Shown: one piece after another, positions 37,689-46,106 of the stretch | Layout: the number at the start of each line of letters is the position of its first letter | Position numbering within the stretch: position 1 is the first letter of the stretch | Assembly: GCA_018711305.1 (NCBI GenBank) | Contig: DVIL01000048.1 | Coordinates: 1-64,000 of the forward strand | DNA length: 64,000 bases | DNA from: Candidatus Coprenecus stercorigallinarum | GTDB taxonomy: Bacteria; Bacteroidota; Bacteroidia; Bacteroidales; UBA932 | Direction of reading: 5' to 3' | Notes under the pieces: model-generated | Databases searched by the model: none | Seen by the model: only the letters and a program-made list of their open reading frames with translations | What the model was told of the DNA's origin: nothing | Made by a program: the position numbers and the translations under genes

Positions 37689-38147
37689 AGAGAACGTTCA
37701 CCATCGCTACATGCACCGGAGAGCCATTTTAACGACTTTACTTCGTGGTGCGGTCTGTTTTTCAACCGTTTGAAAATCAATAGTCTGCAAATCATGCTGC
37801 ACATTTGACCTGTCTCAAAAGAGGGCGGATGTGCAGTGCGTTTTGTAACGATCTGATTTACAGTGGCATTTTTCTCCCCTGCGCACCCCGTAGTAAATTC
37901 GTTAAAAGTAGAGATTTTCATTATTCAGCAAAATATCTGTAAACCGCAAACCGCTCCTAAATACCACTATACATTTTAGTCAAAGAAGAAAACACTGATA
38001 ATCAACTAACTTGTAAAATCTCAAAATGTAAGAAGCCCCCACAATGACCAAATTCTGAACAATTTCCGTCCTTCTAACATTTTGCCTGAATGCTAATTTT
38101 ATGAAAATGAGACGTTCTTCACACAACGAAAATGCATAGTGACAATC

Positions 38148-38275
38148 CGGCGATAATTTAGCGACGGTTGATCCGGCTTGGCGACGGTCGTCGGGGCTTC
38201 GCGACGATCTGACGGCAATCCGGCGATGACTTTGTGACGGATGTTTGGACTCGGCGACAGTTTGGCGATGATTTG
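38148..38275. repeat. Irregular GGCGACGG/GGCGATGA repeats
   Basis: CGGCGAT/GGCGACGG-type motifs recur at irregular 11-31 base intervals (CGACGGTTGATCCGGCTTGG, CGACGGTCGTCGGGGCTTCG, CGACGATCTGACGGCAATCC, CGACAGTTTGG). No frame reads through as a protein repeat. Confidence 0.6.
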
Positions 38276-38449
38276 CTCAAGGAATCGGTCCTGGGTGTTA
38301 ATACTGCGGACGCTTTTTGCCTTTTACATCACGCTAACTCATAATTCGAGAGGGAGAAAGTTTTACGGATCAGTAGATTTTATTGTGGATTCTTTTATAG
38401 ATTTCCCAGAACACTGCAATGCCAACTTTCACACTTGCTATAGTTTTGC

Positions 38450-38542
38450 CGTTCAATAGTACAGGCTGCGGGATCCTCCCCACCTTCGGCGGGTCCCCTC
38501 CCTTTTCGGGAGCCAAAGTCCCGCAGCCTGTACTATTGAACG
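38450..38542. repeat. Compound hairpin element, copy 2
   Basis: A perfect 24-bp inverted repeat (38450-38473 and 38519-38542; arm CGTTCAATAGTACAGGCTGC then GGGA) encloses a 45-base GC-rich core. The core has two small hairpins, CCCACC-TTC-GGCGGG and CTCCC-TTTTC-GGGAG. Core order and sequence parallel copy 1 at 16764-16873. Confidence 0.88.
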
Positions 38543-38701
38543 ACCTTCACATAATTAAAGCAGTACAAAACCGGGTGTATTCCTGCCTGCAGTTGCTCCC
38601 GGCCTCCACACGGTTTTGTTTTCAGTCCATTCCGGTCGGCACTGCCTGGCGCGGCATTACAAGAGTTCGAAAAATGCAGACCTTTCCCAATGCCCTCAGA
38701 G

Positions 38702-38890
38702 TCCTTCCACAACGGCACCGAATCCCGGGAAACGCTGCCGTTGTGGTGAACGGTCTTCATGGACATCTGCCTCATAGGCCCTCTAAAAGCACTTTCGATC
38801 GCAGGGTCCTTCCACAACGGCACCGAATCTTGGGAAACGCTGCCGTTGCTGTAAACGGCCTCCATGTTCACCTGCGTCATAGGCCCTACT
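38702..38890. repeat. 105-bp tandem pair with two 40-nt palindromes
   Basis: Palindromes at 38707-38746 (arms CCACAACGGCA/TGCCGTTGTGG, perfect) and 38812-38851 lie 105 bases apart in similar spacers (CTCATAGGCCCT in both). They belong to the same 40-nt family as the array at 36977 but have a different loop. Confidence 0.88.
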
Positions 38891-38923
38891 GAAGCAGTTT
38901 TACAGCGTATAAATGCAGAGGGC

Positions 38924-38958
38924 AAATAAAAAGGGCAGGTCCAGCAACGGGCCTACCC
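38924..38958 (-). terminator. Terminator of the fumarase transcript
   Basis: Minus strand: GGGTAGGCCC and GGACCTGCCC pair (with G-T pairs) around a short loop, 38933-38958, followed by TTTTTATTT. Confidence 0.75.
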
Positions 38959-38991
38959 TATTCTATTCTCAATATGATTTCTCCGAGAAGA

Positions 38992-40632
38992 CTACTTTAG
39001 GGCAGTCTTGAAGAAGTCGTTGCCCTTGTCATCCACGAGGATGAAGGCGGGGAAGTCGACAACCTCGATCTTCCAGATAGCCTCCATTCCGAGCTCGGGA
39101 TACTCGAGGAGCTCTACTTTCTTGATATTGTTCTGGGCCAGGATGGCTGCAGGGCCGCCTATGCTGCCGAGGTAGAAGCCGCCGTGCTTCTTGCAGGCAT
39201 CGGTCACCTGCTGGCTGCGGTTGCCCTTGGCAATCATGATCATGCTGCCGCCGTTCTCCTGGAAGAGGTCCACGTAGCTGTCCATACGGCCGGCCGTAGT
39301 GGGTCCGAAACTGCCGGAAGGCATTCCGTCAGGGGTCTTGGCGGGACCTGCATAGTAGATCGGATGCTCCTTCATGTACTGGGGCAGACCTTCGCCGCGC
39401 TCGATGCGCTCTTTCAGTTTTGCATGGGCGATGTCGCGGCCCACGATGATCGTACCGTCGAGCAGGAGGAAGGTCGATACCGGATACTTGGACAGATCGG
39501 CCAGAACTTCCTTCATCGGACGGTTCAGGTTGATGCGCACACCGTTGGAATGCTTGGCGAAACCGTCACGGAGGTTCTCGGGTACGAGACGGATAGGATT
39601 GTTGTCCAGAGTTTCGAGCCAGATACCGTCCTTATTGATCTTACCCTTGATGTTGCGGTCCGCGCTGCAGGATACTCCGAGGCCGACAGGGCAGGACGCA
39701 CCGTGACGGGGCAGACGGATCACGCGGATATCATGGGCGAAGTACTTGCCGCCGAACTGGGCTCCGAGCCCGATGTTGCAGGCAGCCTTGAAGAGCTTCT
39801 GTTCCAGCTCGATATCGCGGAATGCGCGGCCGAGCTCGTCACCGGTGGTAGGCAGGTTGTCGTAATACTTGGCAGAGGCGAGCTTTACGGTCTTGAGGTT
39901 GGTCTCAGCCGAGGAGCCGCCTATGACGAATGCGATATGATAGGGAGGGCAGGCCGCAGTACCGAGGGTCTTCATCTTCTCGATCAGGAAACTCTCGAGT
40001 TTCTCGGGGTTGAGCAGGGCCTTGGTCTCCTGGAAGAGGAAGGTCTTGTTGGCAGAACCGCCACCCTTGGCTATGAACAGGAACTTGTACTCTCCGCCCT
40101 CGGTGGCATAGATGTCCACCTGTGCAGGGAGGTTGTTGCCGGAGTTCTTCTCCTTGTACATGTCCAGGGGAATGGTCTGGGAATAACGGAGATTGTCAGT
40201 GGTATAGGTATCGTAGACTCCGTGCTGGAGAGCCTCCTCGTCGCTGATGCGGGAGCCGTCGGCGGTCTTGTCCACCCACACCTTGCGGCCTTTCTTGGCC
40301 ACCACGATAGCGGTGCCGGTATCCTGGCAGAAAGGCAGTTTCTGATTCTTGGCCACATCGGCATTGAGCAGCATGGTCAGGGCAACCGATTTGTCATTGG
40401 TGCTTGCCTCGGGATCGTTGAGAATCTTGGCAACCATCTCGTTGTGCTCGGGACGGAGCATGAAGGCCACATCGTGGAAAGCCTGGCGGGCAATGAGGCG
40501 CAGACCCTCGGGATCGACTTTCAGAATCTCCTCGCCCTCAAACTGGGCGGTGGACACATAGTCCTTGGTGACAAGATGATACTTGGTATTATCCTCACCC
40601 ATCTGGAAAAGTTCCTGGTATTTGAATTCCAT
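38992..40632 (-). CDS. Class I (4Fe-4S) fumarate hydratase
   Basis: 546 residues in one chain, as in FumA/FumB of E. coli. The N-terminal alpha domain has [20 protein letters not shown] with a cluster Cys, [35 protein letters not shown] and [20 protein letters not shown]. The C-terminal beta domain has [20 protein letters not shown] and [15 protein letters not shown]. It interconverts fumarate and malate in the reductive succinate pathway typical of gut Bacteroidales. The oxygen-sensitive class I type fits an anaerobe. Confidence 0.95.
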   Translation of the reverse strand: MEFKYQELFQMGEDNTKYHLVTKDYVSTAQFEGEEILKVDPEGLRLIARQAFHDVAFMLRPEHNEMVAKILNDPEASTNDKSVALTMLLNADVAKNQKLPFCQDTGTAIVVAKKGRKVWVDKTADGSRISDEEALQHGVYDTYTTDNLRYSQTIPLDMYKEKNSGNNLPAQVDIYATEGGEYKFLFIAKGGGSANKTFLFQETKALLNPEKLESFLIEKMKTLGTAACPPYHIAFVIGGSSAETNLKTVKLASAKYYDNLPTTGDELGRAFRDIELEQKLFKAACNIGLGAQFGGKYFAHDIRVIRLPRHGASCPVGLGVSCSADRNIKGKINKDGIWLETLDNNPIRLVPENLRDGFAKHSNGVRINLNRPMKEVLADLSKYPVSTFLLLDGTIIVGRDIAHAKLKERIERGEGLPQYMKEHPIYYAGPAKTPDGMPSGSFGPTTAGRMDSYVDLFQENGGSMIMIAKGNRSQQVTDACKKHGGFYLGSIGGPAAILAQNNIKKVELLEYPELGMEAIWKIEVVDFPAFILVDDKGNDFFKTALK

Positions 40633-40660
40633 ATCTGTTGTTATTTATGTTTCACTCCCG

Positions 40661-40668
40661 CAAAGATA
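40661..40668 (-). promoter_or_regulatory. -7 element of the fumarase gene
   Basis: Minus strand perfect TATCTTTG, about 28 bases before the ATG; no good -33 TTTG. Confidence 0.5.
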
Positions 40669-40767
40669 GTAATTTTGCGCACGTGATTATCCGGCCAAAG
40701 CATACAATTCTCTCCAAATCCGGTCCGGCACGGAAGGATTGTCCCCTCCTGCCATGGTATTCACTGT

Positions 40768-41886
40768 CTACAGCCCCCGATATCTGGCCGGTATATCCAT
40801 AAAAGCACGGATCCTTCGCCAGTAATCATCCATGTCGGCGGGACGCGGATGCCAGTCCGGATCGGGACTCGCGGCATAAATCTCTTCAAAACTGTGTCCC
40901 TCCGCGAACAGCGTATCCAGCGTGCATGAAGTCAGCCTGGAAAGAGGCTTCAGGAACACATATCCGTCAAAAAGATCCATCAGGGTCAATCCCGTACTGC
41001 CCATGGAATAATAGCTGCTGTCAATCAAATGTCCCGCAGCATTATCCTCCAGGCTGAATGCGACCGGCCCCTCAGCACTGGCAAGAATGTACTCCTCCAG
41101 TTTCCCGCCTGCAGGCTGGACCCATCCCCCATCCCTTCCCGGATATCCGGGGAAAGGCTGATGCAGACATACGCACTTGACTCTGTCCCCTATGCACCTA
41201 TACAGCAACTGCCCCATGTACCCTTCATCATATCTGGTGAATCCAGGGGATGTATAATCATAATACGGATATCTGAAATAGGTAAAGGCATGTATTGTTC
41301 CGGTCAATATGAGAATCTTTTCCGCTTTGGACAGGACACTGTCCTCTATGATATCCGCCCTGTACTTTTCAGTATTGCCCTTAGGGAACACGGCAGACAT
41401 AGTCTCGGGCGTACGTATACCGTCAAAATTCTCCCAATTGTAAATATAGCTGATATTCAATATTCTGAACTTACATTCCCCTTCACCGAGAGTTCTGTTG
41501 AAATCCCATGCGGCACGGTACAAATCCGTATATTCCTTTATTGCCCAAGAGCAATTATAGCGGAACATCAATTCACGGGCAAGCTGCTCATCGTACTCAG
41601 GAGCAGCCAATAGGGAATCCAGAACTTTCTGATCCTCGGAAGCACCGAATTCCATTCCCAATACATGGACTCCATGGCTGTAAAGCTCCGGTATAAGATT
41701 ACGGACAAATTCCAGATTTTCCCTTACACCATGATCTTCTGCCAGCAGAACCACATCGGCTCCTGCATCAAACAGATTGACAATATACTCTACGGGCTTC
41801 ATAAAGCCACCGGTGCCCTCCGCTTTCAGATTCAACGGCAGAAGGATTACAATGAGAAAAAGCGATAATATCCGATTGTTTTTCAT
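40768..41886 (-). CDS. Secreted EreA/ChaN-fold protein of unknown function
   Basis: 372 residues from the ATG at 41886 (MKNNRILSLFLIVILLPLNL is a signal peptide; a frame to 41913 starts upstream of the likely promoter). Motifs VVLLAEDHGVRENLEFVRNL, HGVHVLGMEFG and ILILTGTIHAFTYF resemble the erythromycin esterase / ChaN / TIKI-type fold, in which His and Glu residues form the active site. The usual family length and these spaced motifs suggest a periplasmic hydrolase or haem-type binding protein. The specific role cannot be inferred. A TATATTTG box ends five bases before the ATG, so the mRNA may be leaderless. Confidence 0.75.
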   Translation of the reverse strand: MKNNRILSLFLIVILLPLNLKAEGTGGFMKPVEYIVNLFDAGADVVLLAEDHGVRENLEFVRNLIPELYSHGVHVLGMEFGASEDQKVLDSLLAAPEYDEQLARELMFRYNCSWAIKEYTDLYRAAWDFNRTLGEGECKFRILNISYIYNWENFDGIRTPETMSAVFPKGNTEKYRADIIEDSVLSKAEKILILTGTIHAFTYFRYPYYDYTSPGFTRYDEGYMGQLLYRCIGDRVKCVCLHQPFPGYPGRDGGWVQPAGGKLEEYILASAEGPVAFSLEDNAAGHLIDSSYYSMGSTGLTLMDLFDGYVFLKPLSRLTSCTLDTLFAEGHSFEEIYAASPDPDWHPRPADMDDYWRRIRAFMDIPARYRGL

Positions 41887-41961
41887 AGACACAAATATAG
41901 CATTTGCCGTCATATTTTATACTATATTCGCGCCATAAACCGTCCGTACAATTCACACCAA

Positions 41962-42519
41962 ATGACAACTGCCAAAGAGAAAATGCTCAGCGGCGAATGG
42001 TACGATGCCGCATCCGATCCCGAACTGCTTTCCGAACTGTATGCCTGCCGGGACAGGATATACGAACTGAACCGCCTGCATCCTCGGGAGACATCCACCA
42101 GGGACATCCTGCTCCGGTCCATCATCGGGCACATGGGACGCGAGGTCACCATCCTCTCTCCGTTCTTCTGCGACTACGGCTCCCATATCTCCATCGGAGA
42201 CTGCACCTACATCAACTTCAACCTGACAGTCCTCGACGAGGCCCAGGTCACCATCGGCAGCCACGTCTTCATCGGTCCGGGCTGCAGCCTGCTCACCGCA
42301 GTCCATCCACTCGACGCCCAGGAGCGCAACAAGGGTACCGAGAAAGCCCTGCCCATCACCATCGGGGACAGTGTCTGGCTCGGGGGCAATGTAACCGTCC
42401 TTCCCGGAGTAACCATCGGTGAAGGAGCCGTAGTAGGCGCAGGAAGCGTCGTCACCCGCGACGTTCCGCCCCGCACCGTAGTGGCCGGCAACCCGGCCCG
42501 CATCATACGCTGGCTGTAA
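41962..42519 (+). CDS. Sugar O-acetyltransferase (Maa/LacA-type left-handed beta helix)
   Basis: 185 residues: helical N-terminus KEKMLSGEWYDAASDPELLS (maltose acetyltransferase N-domain), ISIGDCTYINFNLTVLDEAQ, HVFIGPGCSLLTAVHPLDAQ with the catalytic His, and VWLGGNVTVLPGVTIGEGAV followed by VGAGSVVTRDVPP. It is only moderately similar to the protein encoded at 15921, so the two are paralogues, not a recent duplication. It transfers acetyl from acetyl-CoA to a sugar. Confidence 0.92.
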   Translation: MTTAKEKMLSGEWYDAASDPELLSELYACRDRIYELNRLHPRETSTRDILLRSIIGHMGREVTILSPFFCDYGSHISIGDCTYINFNLTVLDEAQVTIGSHVFIGPGCSLLTAVHPLDAQERNKGTEKALPITIGDSVWLGGNVTVLPGVTIGEGAVVGAGSVVTRDVPPRTVVAGNPARIIRWL

Positions 42520-42535
42520 TCAGCCGTTTTTAAAT

Positions 42536-43051
42536 GTTGAGAAAGCCCTGCTTGAAATACGGGGCCAAAGGGTCATTCTCGACAGTGACGTCGCAAGACT
42601 CTATGGTGTTAACACGATGCGCGTAAACGAAGCCGTGAAGAATAATCCTGACAAATTTCCTACAGGATACATTATAGAACTTACGAAGGATGAAAAAAAT
42701 GAGGTTATCGAAAATTTCGATAACCCTAAACTGAAGTTTTCTCCGGTACTTCCCAAAGCCTTCACAGAAAAGGGACTTTACATGCTCGCCACCATCCTGA
42801 AAAGTCCTAAAGCCACACAGACGACCATCGCCATCATAGAGACTTTTGCCAAAATCAAGGAACTCACCCGCACTGTCAGCAAAATCTCCGAATCACATGA
42901 CGAGCAAGAGCAGAAAGGACTCATCCAACACGGAGGCGACATCCTTTCTGACCTGCTCTATCAGGAGATTCCTATCAGCAGCACAGAGACTTCTGTAGAG
43001 CTGAACTTCGCTGTCCTCAAACTCAGGCACACCATAAAGCGGAAAAAGTAA
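42536..43051 (+). pseudogene. 5'-truncated ORF6N-domain gene
   Basis: The frame from about 42536 reads VEKALLEIRGQRVILDSDVA, then RLYGVNTMRVNEAVKNNPDK, the ORF6N (phage/mobile-element antirepressor-type) domain. It continues to a normal family C-terminus (SVELNFAVLKLRHTIKRKK). No ATG, GTG or TTG in this frame precedes the domain; the first residues of the family are lost at the acetyltransferase stop codon (42519). An ATG at 42617 inside the domain gives 144 residues. ORF6N proteins occur as chromosomal remnants of phages in Bacteroidales. Confidence 0.75.
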
Positions 43052-45424
43052 TCAGTCTTCCTTGCGCAGGGCGATGACCGGGTTGGTATTGATGGCCACG
43101 ATGCTCTGGTACAGGACTGTGAGGAAGGCCACTGCACAGGAGAGGACTCCTGAGGCAAGGATCAGCAGCCACTGGAGCCATGCTCCCGTGCTGTAGGAGA
43201 ACTGGTTGAGCCATGAGCTGGTCAGCAGCCAGCTGACGGGCACGGAGACTACGAAGGCAGTGAGCGAGAGCATCAGGTACGAGAAGACTATCTGGCGCAG
43301 GACAAGGCGCTTGTCGGCTCCGAACACCTTCTGCACGGCTATGTTGCGACTGCGGGCACGGATATAGTAGGTACTCATGGCAAACAGGCCGAGGGACGAG
43401 ACGAATACCGCGATGACCGTGAAGATGATGATTATCTTCTGCAGCCGGGTGTATTCCTCGAAGGTGGCGGCTATCTCGTCCTCAATGTACGAGGCGTCGA
43501 AGGCCCCGTCAGGGCGGATGCGGCTGTACGCCTCCGCTATGCGGTCGTATGCCTCGCTATGGTCTCCGGTCACCTTGACCAGGATATTCCATGGCGTACG
43601 GTTCTCCGGATAAACATCGTACATGTAGATCATGGCCGCCGACTGGTCATAGAGCAGGGGACGGATCTTGAAGTCGTAGTACACTCCGGCAATAGCATCC
43701 GTGTAATAACCTACCTTTTCGTTTCCGAACCGGACCTCAGTAGCCGTCTCCGGCAGGCCCGCCTCCTTGAAGGCATATTCATTCCAGTACCATGCCGTCT
43801 CCGCCAGGTGATTGTCGGACTTGAGCCTGAGGCCGAGAATATTGAAATACGCCGAATCCCCGCGTACCAGCTGGAAGCCGAGCAGACCGCCCTGATAATA
43901 CATGGTATTGTTATTTGTGCCGTACAGAGGTGTACCCTCCCCGAAACCTGCCGACTCCACGAATGGCATTGCCTCCACCGCCTCCCGGAACTCCCTGATC
44001 TGGCTTCCGGAGGTGAAAATGTCGCTGGAAACATTGAGGATATCCTCAGTATTGTATCCTAACGGAGCGTGGATCATGGCCCTTATCTGGAAGAGCATCA
44101 TCAGGGAGACCGCAATCATGGCCACTGCAACCACCTGCTGTATGACTATCAGAGCCTTGCCGAACCACGAGCGGATATGCAGGCTGAACGAGCCGCGCAC
44201 GATCTCGATAGGCTTGGCCCTTGAAATCGTCAGTGCGGGGATAATGCCCGAGAGGAAGCCTATTACGGCGATTCCTACGACAATAAGCAGGGCTATGGGC
44301 AGGGTAATCTCCGTCAGTACCGAGAACTCATAACCGAGCAACCGGGAGGCGTACGGTGCCAGGGCTTCGGCAATCAGCACCGCCAGCACCGTCGATACGG
44401 CTGCAAATGCAGTGGCCTCCGCTATCATCCTCCATATCACCCCTGCCCTGCTCTCTCCGAGCAGCCGGCGGGTGGCCATCTCCTTGGCGCGGCGTCCCGA
44501 CTGGGCCACGGTCAGGTTGATGTAGTTGAGCACCGCGAACAGCATCAGGATGATACAGGCGGCCAGCAGAATCCTGACCAGCTGGCTGTCTCCCTGATTG
44601 ATATTGCCCGTAATGGACTGGGACTCATCGAAGAAATACACGTCCCTGAGGGGAATGAAGAAGACCTTGTCCACCATATTCTCCGAGTAAGACCACCACA
44701 CTTCTCCCAGATACTCCCTGATCTCCGGTATCTTAGCCTGTATATCGGAGTTCGGCCAGGTCATGATGAAGGTGTCGAACATACCCGTGTTGCTCATCTC
44801 CTCGTCGTTGGCACTGTTGAGTTCCGTCATGAAATCGGCCCGGCACATCACGTCGCAGTACTTGATGACCGAGTGGTCGATATCCTCCATCACAGCCGCT
44901 ATCGTAAACGTGTAGCCCTCATCCTCGCCCAGCACATTGTAGGTCAATGTCTGACCGACCGGGTCCCTGCCGGGAAAATGCGCGTCGGCAAAGCTCCGGC
45001 TGATGACCGCGCTTCGGTCCGAGGCCTTCCACGCCTCGACGGAGCCGCTGAGCAGAGGGAAGGAGAATATGTCGAAGAACGAGCTGTCTGCGTAGGAGGT
45101 CTGTGCCGGTATCGCTGCATCATTACCGGCTATATGCAGTTCCCCGAGTCCGGTTATTCCCGAACCTGACAGATACGAAGTGGCCTTCTCCACCTCGGGA
45201 AAATGGTCCAGAAGGTGCTTCTGGAGATAGTAAGCACTGCCGATAAAATTCTCATTGGCATAGAGATAGATGCGGTCGGCATTCTTCTGGAACGCGTCGG
45301 TGGTCAGCTGCCGGCTCACGAACACGGCTAATAGCAGCACGAAGGCCAGTGACACGGTCAGACCGAAGAGATTGATAAACGCATAGAGTCCGTTTTTCCG
45401 GATAAAGTTAAGGAACGATTTCAT
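43052..45424 (-). CDS. ABC transporter permease, FtsX/MacB type
   Basis: 790 residues from the ATG at 45424 (a frame to 45457 starts at the likely transcription start). Two copies of the MacB core plus FtsX domain: N-terminal helix (YAFINLFGLTVSLAFVLLLA), a large periplasmic domain, three helices about 280-420 (LLAACIILMLFAVLNYINLT), a second periplasmic domain, and three helices at the end (LLILASGVLSCAVAFLTVLY). Motifs of the type RRAKEMATRRLLGESR and RNIAVQKVFGADKR precede helices, as in peptide/lipoprotein ABC permeases. No ATPase gene is adjacent. Substrate unknown. Its promoter region is shared with the divergent blaI-type regulator. Confidence 0.9.
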   Translation of the reverse strand: MKSFLNFIRKNGLYAFINLFGLTVSLAFVLLLAVFVSRQLTTDAFQKNADRIYLYANENFIGSAYYLQKHLLDHFPEVEKATSYLSGSGITGLGELHIAGNDAAIPAQTSYADSSFFDIFSFPLLSGSVEAWKASDRSAVISRSFADAHFPGRDPVGQTLTYNVLGEDEGYTFTIAAVMEDIDHSVIKYCDVMCRADFMTELNSANDEEMSNTGMFDTFIMTWPNSDIQAKIPEIREYLGEVWWSYSENMVDKVFFIPLRDVYFFDESQSITGNINQGDSQLVRILLAACIILMLFAVLNYINLTVAQSGRRAKEMATRRLLGESRAGVIWRMIAEATAFAAVSTVLAVLIAEALAPYASRLLGYEFSVLTEITLPIALLIVVGIAVIGFLSGIIPALTISRAKPIEIVRGSFSLHIRSWFGKALIVIQQVVAVAMIAVSLMMLFQIRAMIHAPLGYNTEDILNVSSDIFTSGSQIREFREAVEAMPFVESAGFGEGTPLYGTNNNTMYYQGGLLGFQLVRGDSAYFNILGLRLKSDNHLAETAWYWNEYAFKEAGLPETATEVRFGNEKVGYYTDAIAGVYYDFKIRPLLYDQSAAMIYMYDVYPENRTPWNILVKVTGDHSEAYDRIAEAYSRIRPDGAFDASYIEDEIAATFEEYTRLQKIIIIFTVIAVFVSSLGLFAMSTYYIRARSRNIAVQKVFGADKRLVLRQIVFSYLMLSLTAFVVSVPVSWLLTSSWLNQFSYSTGAWLQWLLILASGVLSCAVAFLTVLYQSIVAINTNPVIALRKED

Positions 45425-45464
45425 TTTGTATGATGTCTTTTGTTTTTCTGCCGTCATGACTTTC

Positions 45465-45472
45465 CAAAATCA
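45465..45472 (-). promoter_or_regulatory. -7 element of the permease gene
   Basis: Minus strand TGATTTTG (one mismatch), with TTTG about 22 bases upstream; places the start near 45459. Confidence 0.35.
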
Positions 45473-45532
45473 TGCCATTAATTTTAATTTACTACAAATC
45501 AATTATTTATGCAAGCATATCCACTTTGCTCG

Positions 45533-45628
45533 TTGTATGATTTTTATACACATGGTGTATGATTTTTTGAATTTGTCAAAAATTCATACAATCTTTCTCG
45601 CCATGCATGATTAACTAAAATTTTAGTT
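45533..45628. promoter_or_regulatory. Operator cluster in the blaI/permease divergent region
   Basis: TTGTATGATTTTT (45533-45545) and TGTATGATTTTTT (45556-45568) in direct orientation are followed by an inverted AAAAATTCATACA (45578-45590). The perfect 16-bp palindrome AACTAAAATTTTAGTT (45613-45628) overlaps the -33 region of the regulator. This fits repression by the BlaI-type protein encoded next to it. Confidence 0.65.
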
Positions 45629-45657
45629 GCATATTTAAAAATTTAGTTATAGCTTTG
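45626..45657 (+). promoter_or_regulatory. Promoter of the blaI-blaR-type operon
   Basis: GTTG (45626-45629), 20 bases, perfect TAGCTTTG (45650-45657), overlapping the AACTAAAATTTTAGTT palindrome. Confidence 0.6.
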
Positions 45658-45684
45658 CTGTCAGAATCAGAAAATACAGTGAAT

Positions 45685-46068
45685 ATGGCAAAAATCATCA
45701 AGGAAGGAAGACAGGAACTCACACGCGCCGAGCTAGAAATCATGCAGGTAATCTGGAAGAAAGGAAAGGTTCTGATACACGACATCCTGCAGGAAATGCC
45801 CGAGCCCAGACCCGCGTACAATACAGTATCGACCATCGTGCGGATACTGGAAAGCAAGGGATTTGTCTCGCACAAGGCCTACGGCCGGACCTACGAATAT
45901 TTCCCCACAGTAGCAAAGGAAGAATACACCGGCTCGTACATGCGTACGGTCCTGGACAATTTCTTTGACGGCTCGGTAAGCCGGATGGTCAACTTCTTCT
46001 CCTCACGGAAATCCATATCGGTGGAGGAGACCGACGAGATACTGAGAATCCTCAAATCCGGTAAATAA
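45685..46068 (+). CDS. BlaI/MecI/CopY-family transcriptional repressor
   Basis: 127 residues from the ATG at 45685, chosen because the promoter box ends at 45657. Winged-helix motifs: LTRAELEIMQVIWKKGKVLI, PAYNTVSTIVRILESKGFVS and KAYGRTYEYFPTVAKEEYT; C-terminal dimerisation helix (VSRMVNFFSSRKSISVEETD). The scissile site region of BlaI proteins (between DNA-binding and dimerisation parts) is present. It is 38 bases upstream of an M56 metallopeptidase receptor gene, the standard BlaR1/BlaI pair. What signal it answers to is not shown; no beta-lactamase is nearby. Confidence 0.92.
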   Translation: MAKIIKEGRQELTRAELEIMQVIWKKGKVLIHDILQEMPEPRPAYNTVSTIVRILESKGFVSHKAYGRTYEYFPTVAKEEYTGSYMRTVLDNFFDGSVSRMVNFFSSRKSISVEETDEILRILKSGK

Positions 46069-46106
46069 CCTCCTGCGAAAGCCCGGGGCAAACAACGGCG
46101 AACTAT

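Larger units (their letters stand above)
36375..38991. other. 2.6-kb repeat-rich interval without intact genes
   Basis: Between the MATE gene and the fumarase terminator I find no intact gene. The interval holds a broken DUF454 copy (36561-36816), a 114/115-bp tandem array (36977-37250) and an AT-rich stretch (37290-38140) with a repeated 17-nt palindrome. Further on are irregular GGCGACGG-type repeats (38148-38275), the compound hairpin (38450-38542), an 8-bp inverted repeat CAAAACCG/CGGTTTTG (38566-38618) and a 105-bp tandem pair (38702-38890). Confidence 0.75.

Noticed and set aside
37613..37921. Open frame of 102 codons on the minus strand in the repeat-rich interval
   Set aside because: It runs through the two 17-nt palindromes, which give repeated LLRKE words, and has no family resemblance.
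38450..38542. Rho-independent terminator
   Set aside because: The 24-bp stem is not followed by a T-tract, has internal hairpins, and the nearest genes are over 400 bases away.
36977..38851. CRISPR array
   Set aside because: Periods of 105-115 bp with conserved spacers and palindromic 40-nt units do not fit repeat-spacer structure, and no cas gene is present.
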